Shown: positions 45,764 to 57,600, counted from the first letter of the stretch. The stretch: 64,000 bases of DNA from Aquarana catesbeiana (GCF_042186555.1 NC_133332.1:211143102-211207101); one strand, 5' to 3'. The notes: generated from the sequence alone by a model not told the origin. Numbers and translations are program-made.

Positions 45764-45970
45764 GAGACAGGTAGCGCTGAGGAAGAGGGTGTACCCTCAA
45801 AACATGCAAGAATTTGCAGCAGTGACTAGGTGTTGAATTTTGACAATTGATGATCTGTACCCTGAGGATTAAGCAAGTCTCACCATGGATAAATTTAGTA
45901 TATGTGCAGTGCCTTTGTGTGCATAAGATATCATTTTTAAAATAAAGTTATATTAAAGATATCACAAAAC
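45764..45970 (+). repeat. PLE-derived 3' fragment with degenerate hammerhead motif
   Basis: GCGCTGAGGA at 45774-45783 is followed by a short stem (GAGGGT / ACCCTC) and then AAAACATGC. Consensus PLE hammerheads have CUGANGA-stem-GAAAC, so only the G before AAAC is changed. About 150 bp on is AATAAAGTTATATT. The same spacing of hammerhead-like core to AATAAA is seen in the PLE arms here. Confidence 0.4.
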
Positions 45971-46235
45971 ACCAGTTTCTATCTGTTTTATAGTGTTGCT
46001 AATAGACTTTCCTAATTGTATCTTACACATTCTGCAATATTTCATACCACTCCTTCTTGCACTGCTAAGATACAGTTGGAGGCAGACAGTAGATGATAAA
46101 CTCCTTGTTTATTAACCATTTGCTAAATTTATTTACTATTATTCCAGTTGAATAAATTGAGGATTAGAGATTAATTTTTTTGCAGCTGCAGTAAGGCCAA
46201 AAGTCAGTAATCAGCTTACAGCATCGCCTACTTAC

Positions 46236-46293
46236 TGAATGAGCACAAATCATATTGTAACCCGGCTCTTGAGATTAGGTCAAAACAGGGATG
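46236..46293 (-). CDS. Candidate exon bridging the phase gap (tentative)
   Basis: This 58-bp segment has an acceptor gatttctcag and a consensus donor TTCA|GTAAGT. It is open in phase 0 and ends one base into a codon, which is what is needed to join the exon ending at 57601 (phase 0) to the one starting at 41489 (needs two bases). It would encode HPCFDLISRAGLQYDLCSF. The peptide is not coiled-coil-like, and 58 bp is short enough for chance agreement, so this is only a candidate. Confidence 0.25.
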
Positions 46294-47119
46294 CTGAGAA
46301 ATCTTACCCCTAATGCAGAACAAAATGCTGGTAAACAGCTTGCAAATTACTTTATAGTTAATAAACGGGATGACTGGTGTGTGCAATTAGCAGCTTTCCA
46401 GAAATAAATGCTTCATAATGCAGATTTATTTTTCCCAAGCTTGAACATGTAAGGGCTTATTTTTATTGACAACATGTAAAGGGCAGTGGTGCACAGTAAC
46501 AGAGAGAAAATCAAAAATCTGTTTTTATGAGTCTTCTCCAAGCTGATAGATGATGAGTTTAAATTGGTTGCTGTGGGTTACAGCACCCCAATTCCCCTTT
46601 TTTTGCTCTGTAAATCTCTCGCTACTGCAATGCGCATCTATGATCATCCAACTTGGGCATGCAAGCAGCTTCCACTGTGCTACTCAGGGGCTTATTTCCT
46701 TAAATAGCAAAAGGGTGCCTCAGCCACTTGCCTTAAGCAGCAAAATATGATTAGAGACAGGGAAGCTTGCAAGGAAACATGAATAGCTCTTCACTGGGGA
46801 AAATAATACTCGGCACCATCCAAGCTCACCAAATGCCACATTTTAATATGCTCAAATATTCATAGAGGCAAAAGGGCAAGCATACACATTTGGGGACCAC
46901 TTTTTGATATCAATTTGGGCATATGCCGCTGTTTTGGCTTGTCAAATTCTTTTTAATTTTCCTTTTTGTGCAGGGGGGTATTTAGAATGTCAATATATAA
47001 TTAAAAATTTTGTAATTTTGTAACATTTGTTATTATGTACATGTGTGATTTATAATGTGCTGTTTTTATATGTAGCTATTTATGGATGGATTTGGGTATG
47101 TGGCAAGGCCCTATTACTA
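46294..47119. other. Intron, nothing recognised
   Basis: AT-rich sequence with no supported element. Confidence 0.35.
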
Positions 47120-47814
47120 TTTTTCTCTTTTCCCTCCATATCCCCCCCCCCCCTTTTTTTTTTGTGATCGCTGCTTGAATGCTGCCTTCATGAAATTGTT
47201 GGAGTGATACCCATGGTGGCGACATTCCACCAGATCTGCCTGCCCAATTGCCATTGGATCCCCGTATGGACGCCCAAAGGTGCCCATGTAGCGTGGCCTC
47301 ACTGTGTGGGGGTCACCTCTTTGGTCCCCATTCATTGGGGGGCATTCATGTGCGCCCGCCACTGGGGGCTGTCTTTGTTTCGGGGGGTCATTGGCCTCTA
47401 GCCACGGTCTGCAGTTGTGGAGCTGTATGTTTAGATGGTGTCCCCCCACTGGGCCGCCCTTCGGGCGGGGCTGTGTGTGGTAGGAGCCATTTTCCTTCAG
47501 CCGACACCACGAAGTGTGGTTTTGGCGAATGGGCGATGTATTCCCTATGGCGTGGCCCCTCCCATTTTGTCTGCTTTGCGTCATTACGACGCAACGTCCA
47601 CATCACGTCCATCTGACCCATTCGGGGGAGGTATAAAAGGACCCACGTGGCGGAAGCCATTTTTCTGGAGTCCTTGGGAGCCACACACTGTGCATGACGG
47701 CACTAGTTAGGTCTGCACATCATTTTTATTGCCGTGAAGTGATGCACTTTCTCCATAGTGCATCACTGTTGTAGGAAACGTCTGCGTTCCCATGGTTTCC
47801 CACTTTTTTAAATC
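47120..47814. other. GC-rich unclassified repeat with TATA box
   Basis: Sharply more GC-rich than its surroundings, from a T/C tract at 47145 to the L1 3' end at 47815. It has a TATAAAAGG box at 47632-47640 followed by ACCCACGTGGCGGAAGCCAT, and a hairpin AGTGATGCACT...AGTGCATCACT (about 47739-47769). Several overlapping frames on both strands have no recognisable motif. It could be the promoter end of a retroelement; I cannot classify it. Confidence 0.35.
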
Positions 47815-48668
47815 ACATAATTTTTATTGAATTTTTTCTCATATACAACCAAAACACATCCCAACACAAAACATTTGCATCAAATACCCCCGTTCAAAAA
47901 AAAAGAATCTAAATATTTACGCACACCAGATATTTATGTCATCAGTCAAATCCTTCCATCACTTCAGAACTGTTGATCCCCCTTCAGCTTGACATAGTTA
48001 TCAGTATTATAAACCTGACCTAAATATTCCATTTAGGTTATTACGTTCTAATAGTATTAATTTACATTTGCAGTTATCCTCCACAGATATCTCATTATTA
48101 GCTTTCCTCGTTATTGTTAATATGCTCAATTGACTGCTCAGACAGATCAGAAGCTAGCCACCAATACCAGATTTTCACAAATTTTTGGGGGCATCTCCTA
48201 TGTTTATGTCAACTCCTATAGTTCTTAGCCACATCACATGCATTTTTAGCTGGGAGACTATCCTCAGGTTCAATCCCTAACAATGCTATCTTTGGATCAT
48301 AATAAACCTGTAAGAAACACAAGGAATTCAAAGTGTCAAATACGCCTTCCTAGTAACGATGCAGTTTGGGACAACGCCACAACATATGTATGAGTGTACC
48401 TACATCAGTAGTATATCTTGGACAATTTAATGTAGCTGCCTTGCTCCAAGAGTGCAACGTCAAAGGAGTATAATGAGCTCTATGAATAGAAAACAGCTGT
48501 GTCAAACACTGAGGAGGATAGGGATACCAAAATAAGTTCTTCAGAGCTTGCTTCCACTCCTCATCACTAAGTTTCTCCAGATATCTTCGCCACTGTCTAG
48601 AGCTACCCTCTAGTTTTCTCTTGTAGAGAGGAATATATGTTCCCAATAAGTCAGTTTAGATCGTCTTA

Positions 48669-49071
48669 TGCCGCGTACACACGATCGCACATTGATCGGA
48701 CATTCCGACAACAAAATCCATGGATTTTTTCCAACGGATGTTAGCTCAAACTTGTCTTGCATACACACGGTCCACAAAGCTTGTCGGAAATTCCGAACGT
48801 CAAGAACGCAGTGACGTACAACACATACGACGAGACGAGAAAAATGAAGTTCAATAGCCAGTGCGGCTCTTCTGCTTGATTCCGAGCACGCAATCGGAAC
48901 TTCAGACAACGGATTTTGTTGTCGGTAAAATTTGAGATCCAGATCTCAAATTCTGTGTGACAGAAATTCCAATGGAAAATGTCTAATGAAGCCTACACAC
49001 GGTCGGAATTTCTGACAAAAAGCTCCCATCGAACATTTTCCGTTGGAAATTCCGACCGTATGTACGGGGCA
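48669..49071. mobile_element. Harbinger-like MITE inserted in the L1
   Basis: Ends TGCCGCGTACACACGATCG and CGACCGTATGTACGGGGCA (three mismatches), flanked by TTA and TAA. Shares the internal GAAGTTCAATAGCCAGT block with the copies at 11202 and 41821. Located within the L1 C-terminal region, so it is younger than the L1. Confidence 0.72.
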
Positions 49072-49342
49072 TAACAGTTACTGCCATAGCTAGAATGAAG
49101 AAGGGTTATATTTTAATAACAAAGTTCTTTGCTTGACTTTGCAGAGCATGTCACAGCTGTAAATATTGAAAAAATGTCTTGTTAGGCAAATTATATCTCT
49201 CTGCCAGTTTGTCAAATGGTTGCAAAACCTAATTATCATAAAGTTGACAAAGAAGCAGCTCTTTTCCATAAATCAAAATTTTCTAGTTTTACTACCTAGT
49301 TTTACTACCTCAGACAGTCGCAGATTATTCCATATGGGCATA

Positions 49343-50992
49343 CAGTATCTCACAAAAGTGAATACATCCCTCACATTTTTGTAAATATTTTCTTCTATCT
49401 TTTCATGTGATAACACTGAAGACATGACACTTTGTTACAATGTAAAGTAGTGAGTGTACAGCTTGTATAACAGTGTAAATTTGCTGTCCCCTTAAAATAA
49501 CTCAACGCACAGCCATTAATGTCTAAACCGCTGGCAACAAAAGTGAGTACACCCCTAAGTGAAAATGTCCAAATTGGGCCCAATAAGCCATTTTTCCTCC
49601 CCAATGTCATGTGATTCGTTATTGTTACAAGGTCTTAGGTGTGAATGGGGAGCAGGTGTGTTTTTTTTTTTTTTTTGGTGTTATCGCTCTCACTCTGTCA
49701 TACTGGTCACTGGAAGTTCAACATGGCACCTCATGGCAAAGGACTCTTTGAGGATCTGAAAAAAAATATTTTTGCTCTACATAAAGAATGCCTAGGCTAT
49801 AAGAAGATTGCCAAGACCCTGAAACTGAGCTGCAGCACGATGGCCAAGACCATACAGTGGTTTAACAGGACAGGTTCCACTCAGAACAGGCCTCGCCATA
49901 GTCAACCAAAGAAGTTGAGTACAAATGCTCAGCGTCATATCCAGAGGTTGTCTTTGGGAAATAGACGTATGAGTGCTGCCAGCATTGCTGCAGAGGTTGA
50001 GGGGGGGGGGGGGGTCAGCCTGTCAGTGTTCAGACCATATGCCGCACAATACATCAAATTGGTCTGCATGGATGTCATCCCAGAAGGAAGCCTCTGTTAA
50101 AGATGATGCATAAGAAAGCCTGCAAACAGTTGCTGAAGACAAGCAGACTAAGGACATGGATTACTGGAACCATGTCCTGTGGTCTGATTAGACCAAGATA
50201 AACTTATTTGGTTCAGATGGTGTCAAGCATGTGTGGCGGCAACCAGGTGAGGAGTACAAAGAAAAGTGTGTCTTGCCTACAGTCAAGCATGGTGGTGGGA
50301 GTGTCATGGTCTGGCGCTTCATGAGTGCTGCCGACACTGGAGAGCTACAGTTCATTGAGGGAACCATGAATGCCAATATGTACTGTGACATACTGAAGCA
50401 GAGCATGATCCCCTCCCTTTGGAGACTGGGCCGCAGGGCAGAATTCCAACATGATAACGACCCTAAACACGCCTCCAAGATGACCACTGCCTTGCTAAAG
50501 AAGCTGAGGGTAAAGGTGATGGACTGGCTAAGCATGTCTCCAGATCTAAACCCTATTGAGCATCTGTGGGGCATCCTCAAACGGAAGGTGGAGGAGCGCA
50601 AGGTCTCTAACATCCACCAGCTACATGATGTCATCATGGAGGAGTGGAAGAGGACTCCAGTTGAAAACTGTGAAGCTCTGGTGAACTCCATGCTCAAGAG
50701 GGTTAGGGAAGTGTGGGAAAATAATGGTGGCCACACAAAAAAATGTACACTTTGAGTCCAATTTGGACATTTTCACTTAGGGGTGTACTCATTTTTGTTG
50801 TCAGCGGTTCAGACATTAATGGCTGTGTGTTGAGTTATTTTGAGGGGACAGCAAATTTACACTGTTATACAAGCTGTACACTCACTACTTTACATTGTAG
50901 CAAAGTGTTATTTCTTCAGTGCCGTCACATGAAAAGATATAATAAAATATTTACAAAAATGTGAGGGGTGTACTCACTTTTGTGAGATACTG
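49343..50992 (+). mobile_element. Tc1/mariner transposon inserted in the L1
   Basis: 1650 bp with long terminal inverted repeats (about 225 bp each, 49343-49570 and 50760-50992), beginning CAGTATCTCACAAAAGTGA and ending TCACTTTTGTGAGATACTG. The left flank is TA; the right flank is TG then TA, consistent with a mutated TA target site. It contains a broken transposase gene on the plus strand. Its position inside the L1 shows it came later. Confidence 0.9.
49723..50755 (+). pseudogene. Tc1 transposase, frameshifted and with a stop
   Basis: Starts MAPHGKGLFEDLKKNIFALH. The first part (to about 49990) holds the paired helix-turn-helix DNA-binding region (KKIAKTLKLSCSTMAKTI, then a GRPR-like hook replaced by NRPRH). 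A run of 14 G at 50001-50014 marks a frameshift with loss of sequence. The first catalytic Asp is kept in WSD (50186-50188) but the following codon is TAG (50189) where related proteins have Glu. After this the frame is open to 50755, with the second Asp in QHDNDPKHAS and the Glu in DLNPIEHLWG, the DD34E pattern of Tc1 transposases. Confidence 0.88.
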
Positions 50993-53954
50993 TGTATTGA
51001 GTATATCCCTCATGATGAGTATCTCATTGAATAGTAGTCCAAATTTTATGAATTAAATAAAATATGGAATAGTTACGTTTACTATATACGTAAGTGGTGG
51101 GCTACTATTAACTGTACCTGTGGATTTATCAGTAATTAAGAAAATATATTTTGTTATATGGGGTCCTCACAGTCTATAATATTCCAGCTATACAATTGCT
51201 GTAGTTGAGATGCCAAATAATACAATCTCCCTCATCCTTAGACAACTGCAGAATTTCCAATCTAATCCAAGGATGTTTATTCTTCCAAATAAGATCTCTA
51301 AACAAGATATCTATTTGTCTAAAGAATTTCCGAGGAAGCCATATAGGACAATTATGTAACAAATATACCAATTGTGGCATCCATATCATCTTTATCAAAT
51401 TAGCTCTACCTATTATCGTTAAAGGCAACTTACTCCAAATTTTCCTCTTTTGTTTAAACCGCTTAATGGGTCTAAATTTCTCTCCACATATGCATTTACT
51501 TGTGATGTAACTTGTACACCCAAATATTTAAATGTAGAAACTACTGCTATTTGAGAGGCAGAAATTGATAGGTTGGTCATCAGGGGGTCCACTGGTAAAA
51601 GAACTGATTTATCCCAGTTTATTGTAAAACCTGAGAAAGAACCATATGTATTGCATAAATATATTACTGCTTTTAAAGATGACGAAGTGTCTCCCAAAAA
51701 TAAAAGTGTATCGTCAGCATATGAAGCAATCTTGTCCTCCCCCAACGATCTGCAAAATCCAATAATATTTGATGATTGACGGACAGAAGCAGCCGAAGGT
51801 TCAAGGGCTAAAGAAAAAAGTAACGGTGATAGTGGACATCCCTGTCTTGTTCCACTTTGCAAAGAAAAATGCTCCGATACATGTCTATTTACCTGTACCC
51901 GTGCCACTGGGGCAGGGTAAAGGAGCTTTATCCATCTTATAAAGTATGGACCAAAACCAAATTTTTTTAAGCAATGCCATAAAAAATTCCATTCTATACT
52001 GTCAAAAGCTTTTGCCATGTCTAGTGACAATATAGCTCTATTACCCAGATTTTCAGAGGGGACCTGCATATTAAGAAATAAGCATCTTATGTTCATTGCA
52101 GTAGATCTATTTGGGATAAAACTTAGATATTACTTTAGTCATCCTGATGGATAACGCTTTTGCCAATAGCTTCACATCCATTGTAAGTAATGATATTGGG
52201 TGATATGAATCAGGATTACTTGGATTTTTATCAGGTTTTAACAAAACTATGATAATTGCTTCGTTCATAGAGGGTGGAAGGTGACCACTTTCCAATGCTG
52301 TATTAAGTACCTCTAATAATTCTGGTAATAACTCAGTTCCATAAACTTTGTAGACTTCCCCCGGTAACCCATCTGCCCCTCGTCTTTATTATTACTCAAG
52401 CTATCTGAAGCAGTTTTAAGTTCCTCAATGTCAATGGTCGAACCAACATCTCCCTTTCATCTACTGATAATTCAGTTAATTTAATAGATTTAAGAAAGAG
52501 TTGCAGTTCATCTTCCTTATAGGATACTTTACGACTATACAATTTCTTTAAAAAATTAACAAATACTGATGAGATCTCCAAGGTAGTTTGTGTTGTTTCA
52601 GTTGGAGAGATTTGTAATTCTACTACCTGAGTCATTGGTTTCTGAGCTTTCGCTATTGTTGCCAAAAGATGACCGTATTTTCTCCATCCTCAAAATAAGG
52701 TTGCTGAAGAAGAAAACGTTTCTGTTCTGCTTTTCTTACGAGAAATATTAGCATATATCTGTTGTTTTTCTATCCACTTCTGTTGTGCTTCTATAGTAGG
52801 ATTTGCTATATAGAGAAGTTCTGCCTTTTAAAACATCTTCGGTCACTGAACGTTCCCAGGCCCTAGATCTTTTTTTTATCCTTAGAATTTGAGAGATAAA
52901 CAAACCCCTCATATAGGCTTTTAAAGAGTCCCAATATATCTGCAAAGATACGAAGGGTTTGTTTATATCTCTATGGGCTAAGATGTCAAGCATTACTTTC
53001 TGTTTTGAAGGAAGAAGATCAAACCAATAAGGGCTGATTTTCCATAAAGTACAACTCTGAGTTTAATTCAAAGCCAACTTAATTAGCAATGGGGAATGAT
53101 CAGATAATCCTCTAGCAGCATAGGTTGTTTCAGACATCACCGGTAGCATCGTAGGGGTAATTAGTGCTAAGTCTATTCTTCACAAGGTCCCATGGGTGCT
53201 ATAGAAGCAAGAAAATGCTCTATCATTAGGGTGTATATATTCTCCAGATGTCCATAAGACCAATCTCCCCAATAAAGCTAGCAAAGGAGGTAGATATCGT
53301 AGTCGTCGAAATTGCATTCAAACTAAATTTATCTAAAGAGGGATCTAGATTATTATTTAAATCTCCTACTATTAACCAAGGAACATCCATTTTATCAGAA
53401 GCGAACTTCAGTAGTTCTTTAAGTACCTATGAGGAATATGGGGGTGGTATATATATATTAGCTAACACGTATAATCTTCTAAACAATGTACAATACAAAA
53501 ATATATAGCGATCTTTAATATCCGTTTGTACCTGCCTACAGAGGAAATCTACATCATTTGCTATCAATATAGATACACCTCTATAATATGTAGTATAAAT
53601 AGAATGATATTGTCTACTTTATTGTGTAAGTTTCAAATAGTTTAATTTATATGTATTTAAGTGAGTCTCCTGCAGGCAGATAATAGATGGAGAAAACCGT
53701 TTCAATGTAGTGAACATTGCTTGTCTTTTTACTGGGTCGCTAAGCCCCCTAATATTCCAAGATACAAGAACCTGCATTAAAGTTGACATATCGCTATATA
53801 AAGTATATAGAATGGAAAAAGATCTTGTCTATTATCCATTTCAATAATAGCATCGTGTTTGCTATATATTTTTTTAAGGTTCTCTGTGAAAGGAAAATTT
53901 CTATTTTCAAGAAAAATCTGGAAAAAGTTCTAGTTCCATTAAAAATAACTTACT

Positions 53955-54858
53955 TCAATAGTCCAACTCTTCTGAGAATAGAATCTCTATCACATTGATT
54001 AAGCAGTCGTATTTGGAATGACCGTGGGGGGGGGTTCCTGCTGGGAAAGACCAACTAGGTACTCGGTGTGCTCTCTCAACCGAAAAGGACATAGAGAGAT
54101 GTTCTTTGCCAATCGTCTCCCATAGCCAGGTTTCCGCAAATTCTGTGGGATTCGCTCCCTCAGAATGCTCTGGGAGACCCACCAACCAAATATTATTACA
54201 GCAAAAGTGTTTTGCAAGATCTTCCAATCTAAAAGCGTTGATATCTCATTTTTTTCATTACTTCTTTAATATCTAAATCTAATGGTTGTGAAATATCCTC
54301 TAATTCCTTAATCCTTCCAGAGCCGATGTTCTTTCCCTTATTTTCTGTACATCTTGACGCAGAAAAGTAAATTCTTCTTTAAGTCCCTGTACTTGCTCTG
54401 TTAGGTTCCATAAAGAATTCTGACATTGTTGCACCACTTTTAACACATCAAGTAATGTGGGCTCTGTTTTGTCTTTTGGTGTTAGTGATGATATTGATGT
54501 ATACTGGCCCGTTTAATTGTTTGACAGTATACTGTCTATCACTTTTTTCCATTTCTTTCACTTCACCTGTCATTTGATCTGAAGATTTGTGTAAGATATT
54601 TGTATCTGTTCTAGTGCAAGAATCTTCCATTACTTCACTGGTCACTTGTTGAAAGCTTTTATTTTCACTATCTTTTGAGATCATTGCAAATTTTGCTAGT
54701 TTAACAGCAGCAGCTTTGTTAGCCTTCTCTTTTATCGATTTGCCACTTTGTGCTTGCTGAGAAACACCATCATCCTCTTGCGTAGGGGCTGCAGCATTTA
54801 AAACCCCCTGTCCTTCTTTCGATAATTTTGCAGTTTTATTACCATATCTCCTTTTCAT
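53955..54858 (-). pseudogene. L1 ORF1 (RNA-binding protein) remnant
   Basis: The first part (54858-54448) is a Lys/Gln/Ser-rich region beginning MKRRYGNKTAKLSKEGQGVL. After a frameshift, 54227-53955 carries WLVGLPEHSEGANPTEFAET and SVERAHRVPSW, the RRM-adjacent and C-terminal motif pattern (GLPE..EG, ERAHR) of L1 ORF1 proteins. The coiled-coil part between them (54447-54228) is broken by frame changes. Confidence 0.75.
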
Positions 54859-54960
54859 TTCTCCTGTTCCTTCTTCTCTTTCTTTCTCCTTTTCTCTCCC
54901 CTTTATAGTTATTTGTTTAATTATTTGTTACCTGATTTATATTATTAGTGATCTGTTGCT

Positions 54961-56395
54961 TTGAAGCTCAGCTCTCCACAAAAAGTTTTTCCTTTTCTTT
55001 TCTCTTCCCTTTTGTTTGCCTTCCTTTCCTCCTTATTCTTTCCTTCCTCTCCCCCTCCTTTTATCTTTTATTTTTTTATTTTTAATTATTATTATCCTTC
55101 TACTTTCCTCCTCCCTTTCTTTCCTTGTTTGTTTCTCTTCCTCTTTTATCCTCTCCTTTTCATCCTTTTCATGTGTTAAAAAAAAAAAGAAGAAAATTGC
55201 CTGCTCTCCAGATCAGGTCAAATCAGATTCAGATCAGATCTCCACCATTTTAGCTGGCTTTCCCTGTTTACTCTCACTCCCGACCGTCTTGAGGCCAGTC
55301 ACAGCACCCGTCAAGCTCCAGGAGGGCCACCAGCATCTTTCTGGTTTCCCCCTTTACATTTGCAGGTCTTATGGTTACCATCCCTGGATGAACGTATGTC
55401 CCTCTTTCCTTTGGAGTCAAAGAACCCATGGACTGTACACCATACCGAGGTAAGTCCATATAGAAATAGAAATTGGGGATGTATAATCAACTAGGCATCC
55501 TGTGTTAGGGGTGTGCTACAGCCCTAATCATCCTACTCATTAGTATTTTTTTACTTTATTCTGTTTATAGAAACTTAAGACTGGCCTATTTTGGGTCAGG
55601 CAACCGCTGCCATCTGCCATAAATCACAGGTTCAGAGTTACCCACTTGAAGAAAGCTTTTAAGTAAGCACTGTTACTTGTTTGAATAGTGAGCTGTCTGA
55701 AAAGACCTTATACACCAACATGTACTGATGTAGACATGTTATACTTTGATTGATTTACAGGTTATACTGTCATAAATACTTATACGTCACTGATCTATAC
55801 CTCTCTCTGCAGGTGATCCGGCCTATCTGGGTGGTCTTGGGCGGCGGGATGCATAGGGCCACCGGACCTTACTCCTTCCTCATGTTTTGACCATAACTCG
55901 ACTCCAAGTCCTCAAAGCATTGAGACAGGAACCACTGGTTGGGGATACTTGCCCTTTATGCGTCTGCATCCATGTATGTACAAATATATAACTATATACA
56001 TGTTATTGTTTATACATAAAATATCTTTTGGAATGTTGTAACTATGTTTAGTTGACATATCTGTTTATTTATCCAGTAGATGAGAATCCACACTTGTAAC
56101 ATCTTACAATATATCCCTTCTTTCATTCGGTTGCGGATATACTGTATATAGTGACTTTTATTAATGTCTTTTCATGTAATAAAAATATCTATTTTTTTTA
56201 CACATTTATTGTGTTATATGTATTGCAGTACTAAGCACCTTTAAAGTCCCAAATTAGTTCCAAATTAGTTTTTTTGTCCAAACATACACATAGTTAAGGA
56301 AAATAATCCATGTCTTGTTTGGCTATATAATTCTGCATGTGTTGGTGCAATGGTCAGGTTTGGCAAAAAACTGGAATATCCCTTTAAAATGATCA
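54961..56395. other. Intron, pyrimidine tract and unclassified sequence
   Basis: A long C/T-rich tract (about 54985-55180), perhaps tied to the 5' end of the L1, then sequence with no supported element. GATCCGGCC...GGGCGGCGGGATGC near 55815 looks repeat-like. Confidence 0.35.
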
Positions 56396-56907
56396 TTAAA
56401 GTGGTTGTAAACCCTTACATATACCCAGTGAAATGACTAACTTCAGGTGATGCACATATATGAAACAAATCCTCCTATATAAGTTGCATCTGTTTCTCTG
56501 CAACCCACTATTCTCTACAGCCATTCAAAGTGCAGAATTTACAGTATACAGCTTTTCGGTGCGCTTAGAGAGCAGCGGGCGGGTAGCTGAAGTTACAATC
56601 AGTGAGGTGAGCTGTTAAGGGACACCCCCCGCCCTTCACAAAGCACACAGAAACAGAGCTGAGGCTGCCAATCACAGGCTGTGTGCTGGAGCTCCCTCCC
56701 CTGTCACCTTTTTAAGTTTTGGTGTCAGGAACACTTGTCAGAAGTGACTTATGGAGATAGCAGAGAAATGAAGCAGCAGACAGAAATGACACTTAGAGCT
56801 CTGAATTGAGATAAGTACACACTATATAGGGATATGCTTTGTTACACCACATTCACTAAACGTTTGTGTCAGTTTTTGGTGAACTTGCACTTATAAATAT
56901 ACTTTAA
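56396..56907. mobile_element. TTAAAG-end MITE (TTAAAGTGGTTGTAAACCC)
   Basis: Left end TTAAAGTGGTTGTAAACCC; right end AAATATACTTTAA is a diverged inverted partner. Both carry TTAA borders. Interior lacks coding capacity. Confidence 0.55.
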
Positions 56908-56914
56908 AGGCTAG

Positions 56915-57138
56915 GGGGTTTATTTACTAAAGGCAAATACACAGTGCACTTGAAAGTATAGTTGCTGTAGATCTCAGGGGGACATGCAAAGAAAATAAAA
57001 AACAGCATTTTGCTTGCACATGATTGGATGATAGAAATCAGCAGAGCTTCCCCTCATTTCAGATCTCCCACTCAGATCTACAGTAACTGTACTTCCAAGT
57101 GTACTGCACAGTGGATTTGCCTTTAGTAAATCAATCTC
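56915..57138. mobile_element. MITE (GGGGTTTATTTACTAAAGGC), relative of the nested element at 10311
   Basis: Ends GGGGTTTATTTACTAAAGGC and GCCTTTAGTAAATCAATCTC. Shares subterminal CAGTGCACTT and the internal GCACATGATTGG block with 10311-10600. It starts 8 bp after the end of the TTAAAG element. Confidence 0.75.
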
Positions 57139-57156
57139 TATGTTCACATTTCCCAG

Positions 57157-57535
57157 AAAATAAGCTATGCAGTCAAGGGGCTCCTGTAGATATTAAAAAT
57201 CTGTGCAGCTATAAAATGATCGATAATTTCATAGTTTTACCTGTAGGCCATTTGGGTCCCCATAGAAGCCTGACTAAAAAAAACTCCTAATTACCTAGGA
57301 TGTGAAAACAGTTGAATGCTCATTACCAGCATTGCAGGAATGAAAAACAAAGAATTTCACATCTGAGCAACAAGGCAAGATGTGGGGGTTGCCAATTAGG
57401 AGTTTTTTAGTCAGGCTTCTGGAGGGAACCGAAATGGCCTACAGGTAAAACAATAAAAATCACTGATCATGTTAAAAAGCTGCACAGATTTTTAAGATCT
57501 ACTTGGTTCCCTTGACTGCTTAGACTATTTTATGG
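57157..57535. mobile_element. Foldback element with about 140-bp arms
   Basis: Left arm 57157-57296 and right arm 57389-57535 are inverted copies: GCAGTCAAGG/CCTTGACTGC at the ends, AAAATCTGTGCAGCT/AGCTGCACAGATTTTTAA, TTTTACCTGTAGGCCATTT/AAATGGCCTACAGGTAAAA and AAGCCTGACTAAAAAA/TTTTTTAGTCAGGCTT. The right arm ends 66 bp before the donor side of the exon at 57601. Confidence 0.8.
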
Positions 57536-57600
57536 AAAAGGTGAAATTAGCCTTTTAGGAAAATACTTGCAACGTTTAAATCTCATTTCCATTTCCATAC

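Larger units (their letters stand above)
48350..53789 (-). pseudogene. L1 ORF2 (endonuclease and reverse transcriptase) remnant
   Basis: Starts MSTLMQVLVSWNIRGL and reaches IICLQETHL within 45 residues, the N-terminal signature of APE-type endonucleases of non-LTR elements. The RT is best preserved at 52096-51419: LSLDMAKAFDSIEWNFLW, then SGTRQGCPLSPLLFSLALEP and SYADDTLLFL, with both catalytic Asp-containing boxes present. After the Tc1 and MITE insertions the C-terminal piece (48646-48350) has WKQALKNLFWYPYPPQ and a CPRY...GTLIHMLWRCPKLHRY knuckle in which one Cys is Tyr. Several frame breaks. Confidence 0.83.
47815..54960 (-). mobile_element. L1/Tx1-type non-LTR retrotransposon, interrupted
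   Basis: Reads on the minus strand: ORF1 remains (54858-53955), then ORF2 with endonuclease start at 53789, RT (52665-51419) and C-terminal zinc-knuckle region (48646-48350), and a 3' end near 47815 (AATAAAAATTATG-like tail). Removing the later Tc1 (49343-50992) and Harbinger-like MITE (48669-49071) leaves about 5 kb, near full length for an L1. Frameshifts and stops throughout show a long-dead copy. It sits in the largest intron of the host gene, in the same orientation as the gene. Confidence 0.82.

Noticed and set aside
47117..47710. Overlapping frames of 91-155 codons on both strands
   Set aside because: No motif, no codon-level signal, and both strands are open because the segment is GC-rich.
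54961..55453. Pro/Ser/Phe/Leu-rich frames
   Set aside because: They come from a C/T tract and have no similarity to known proteins.
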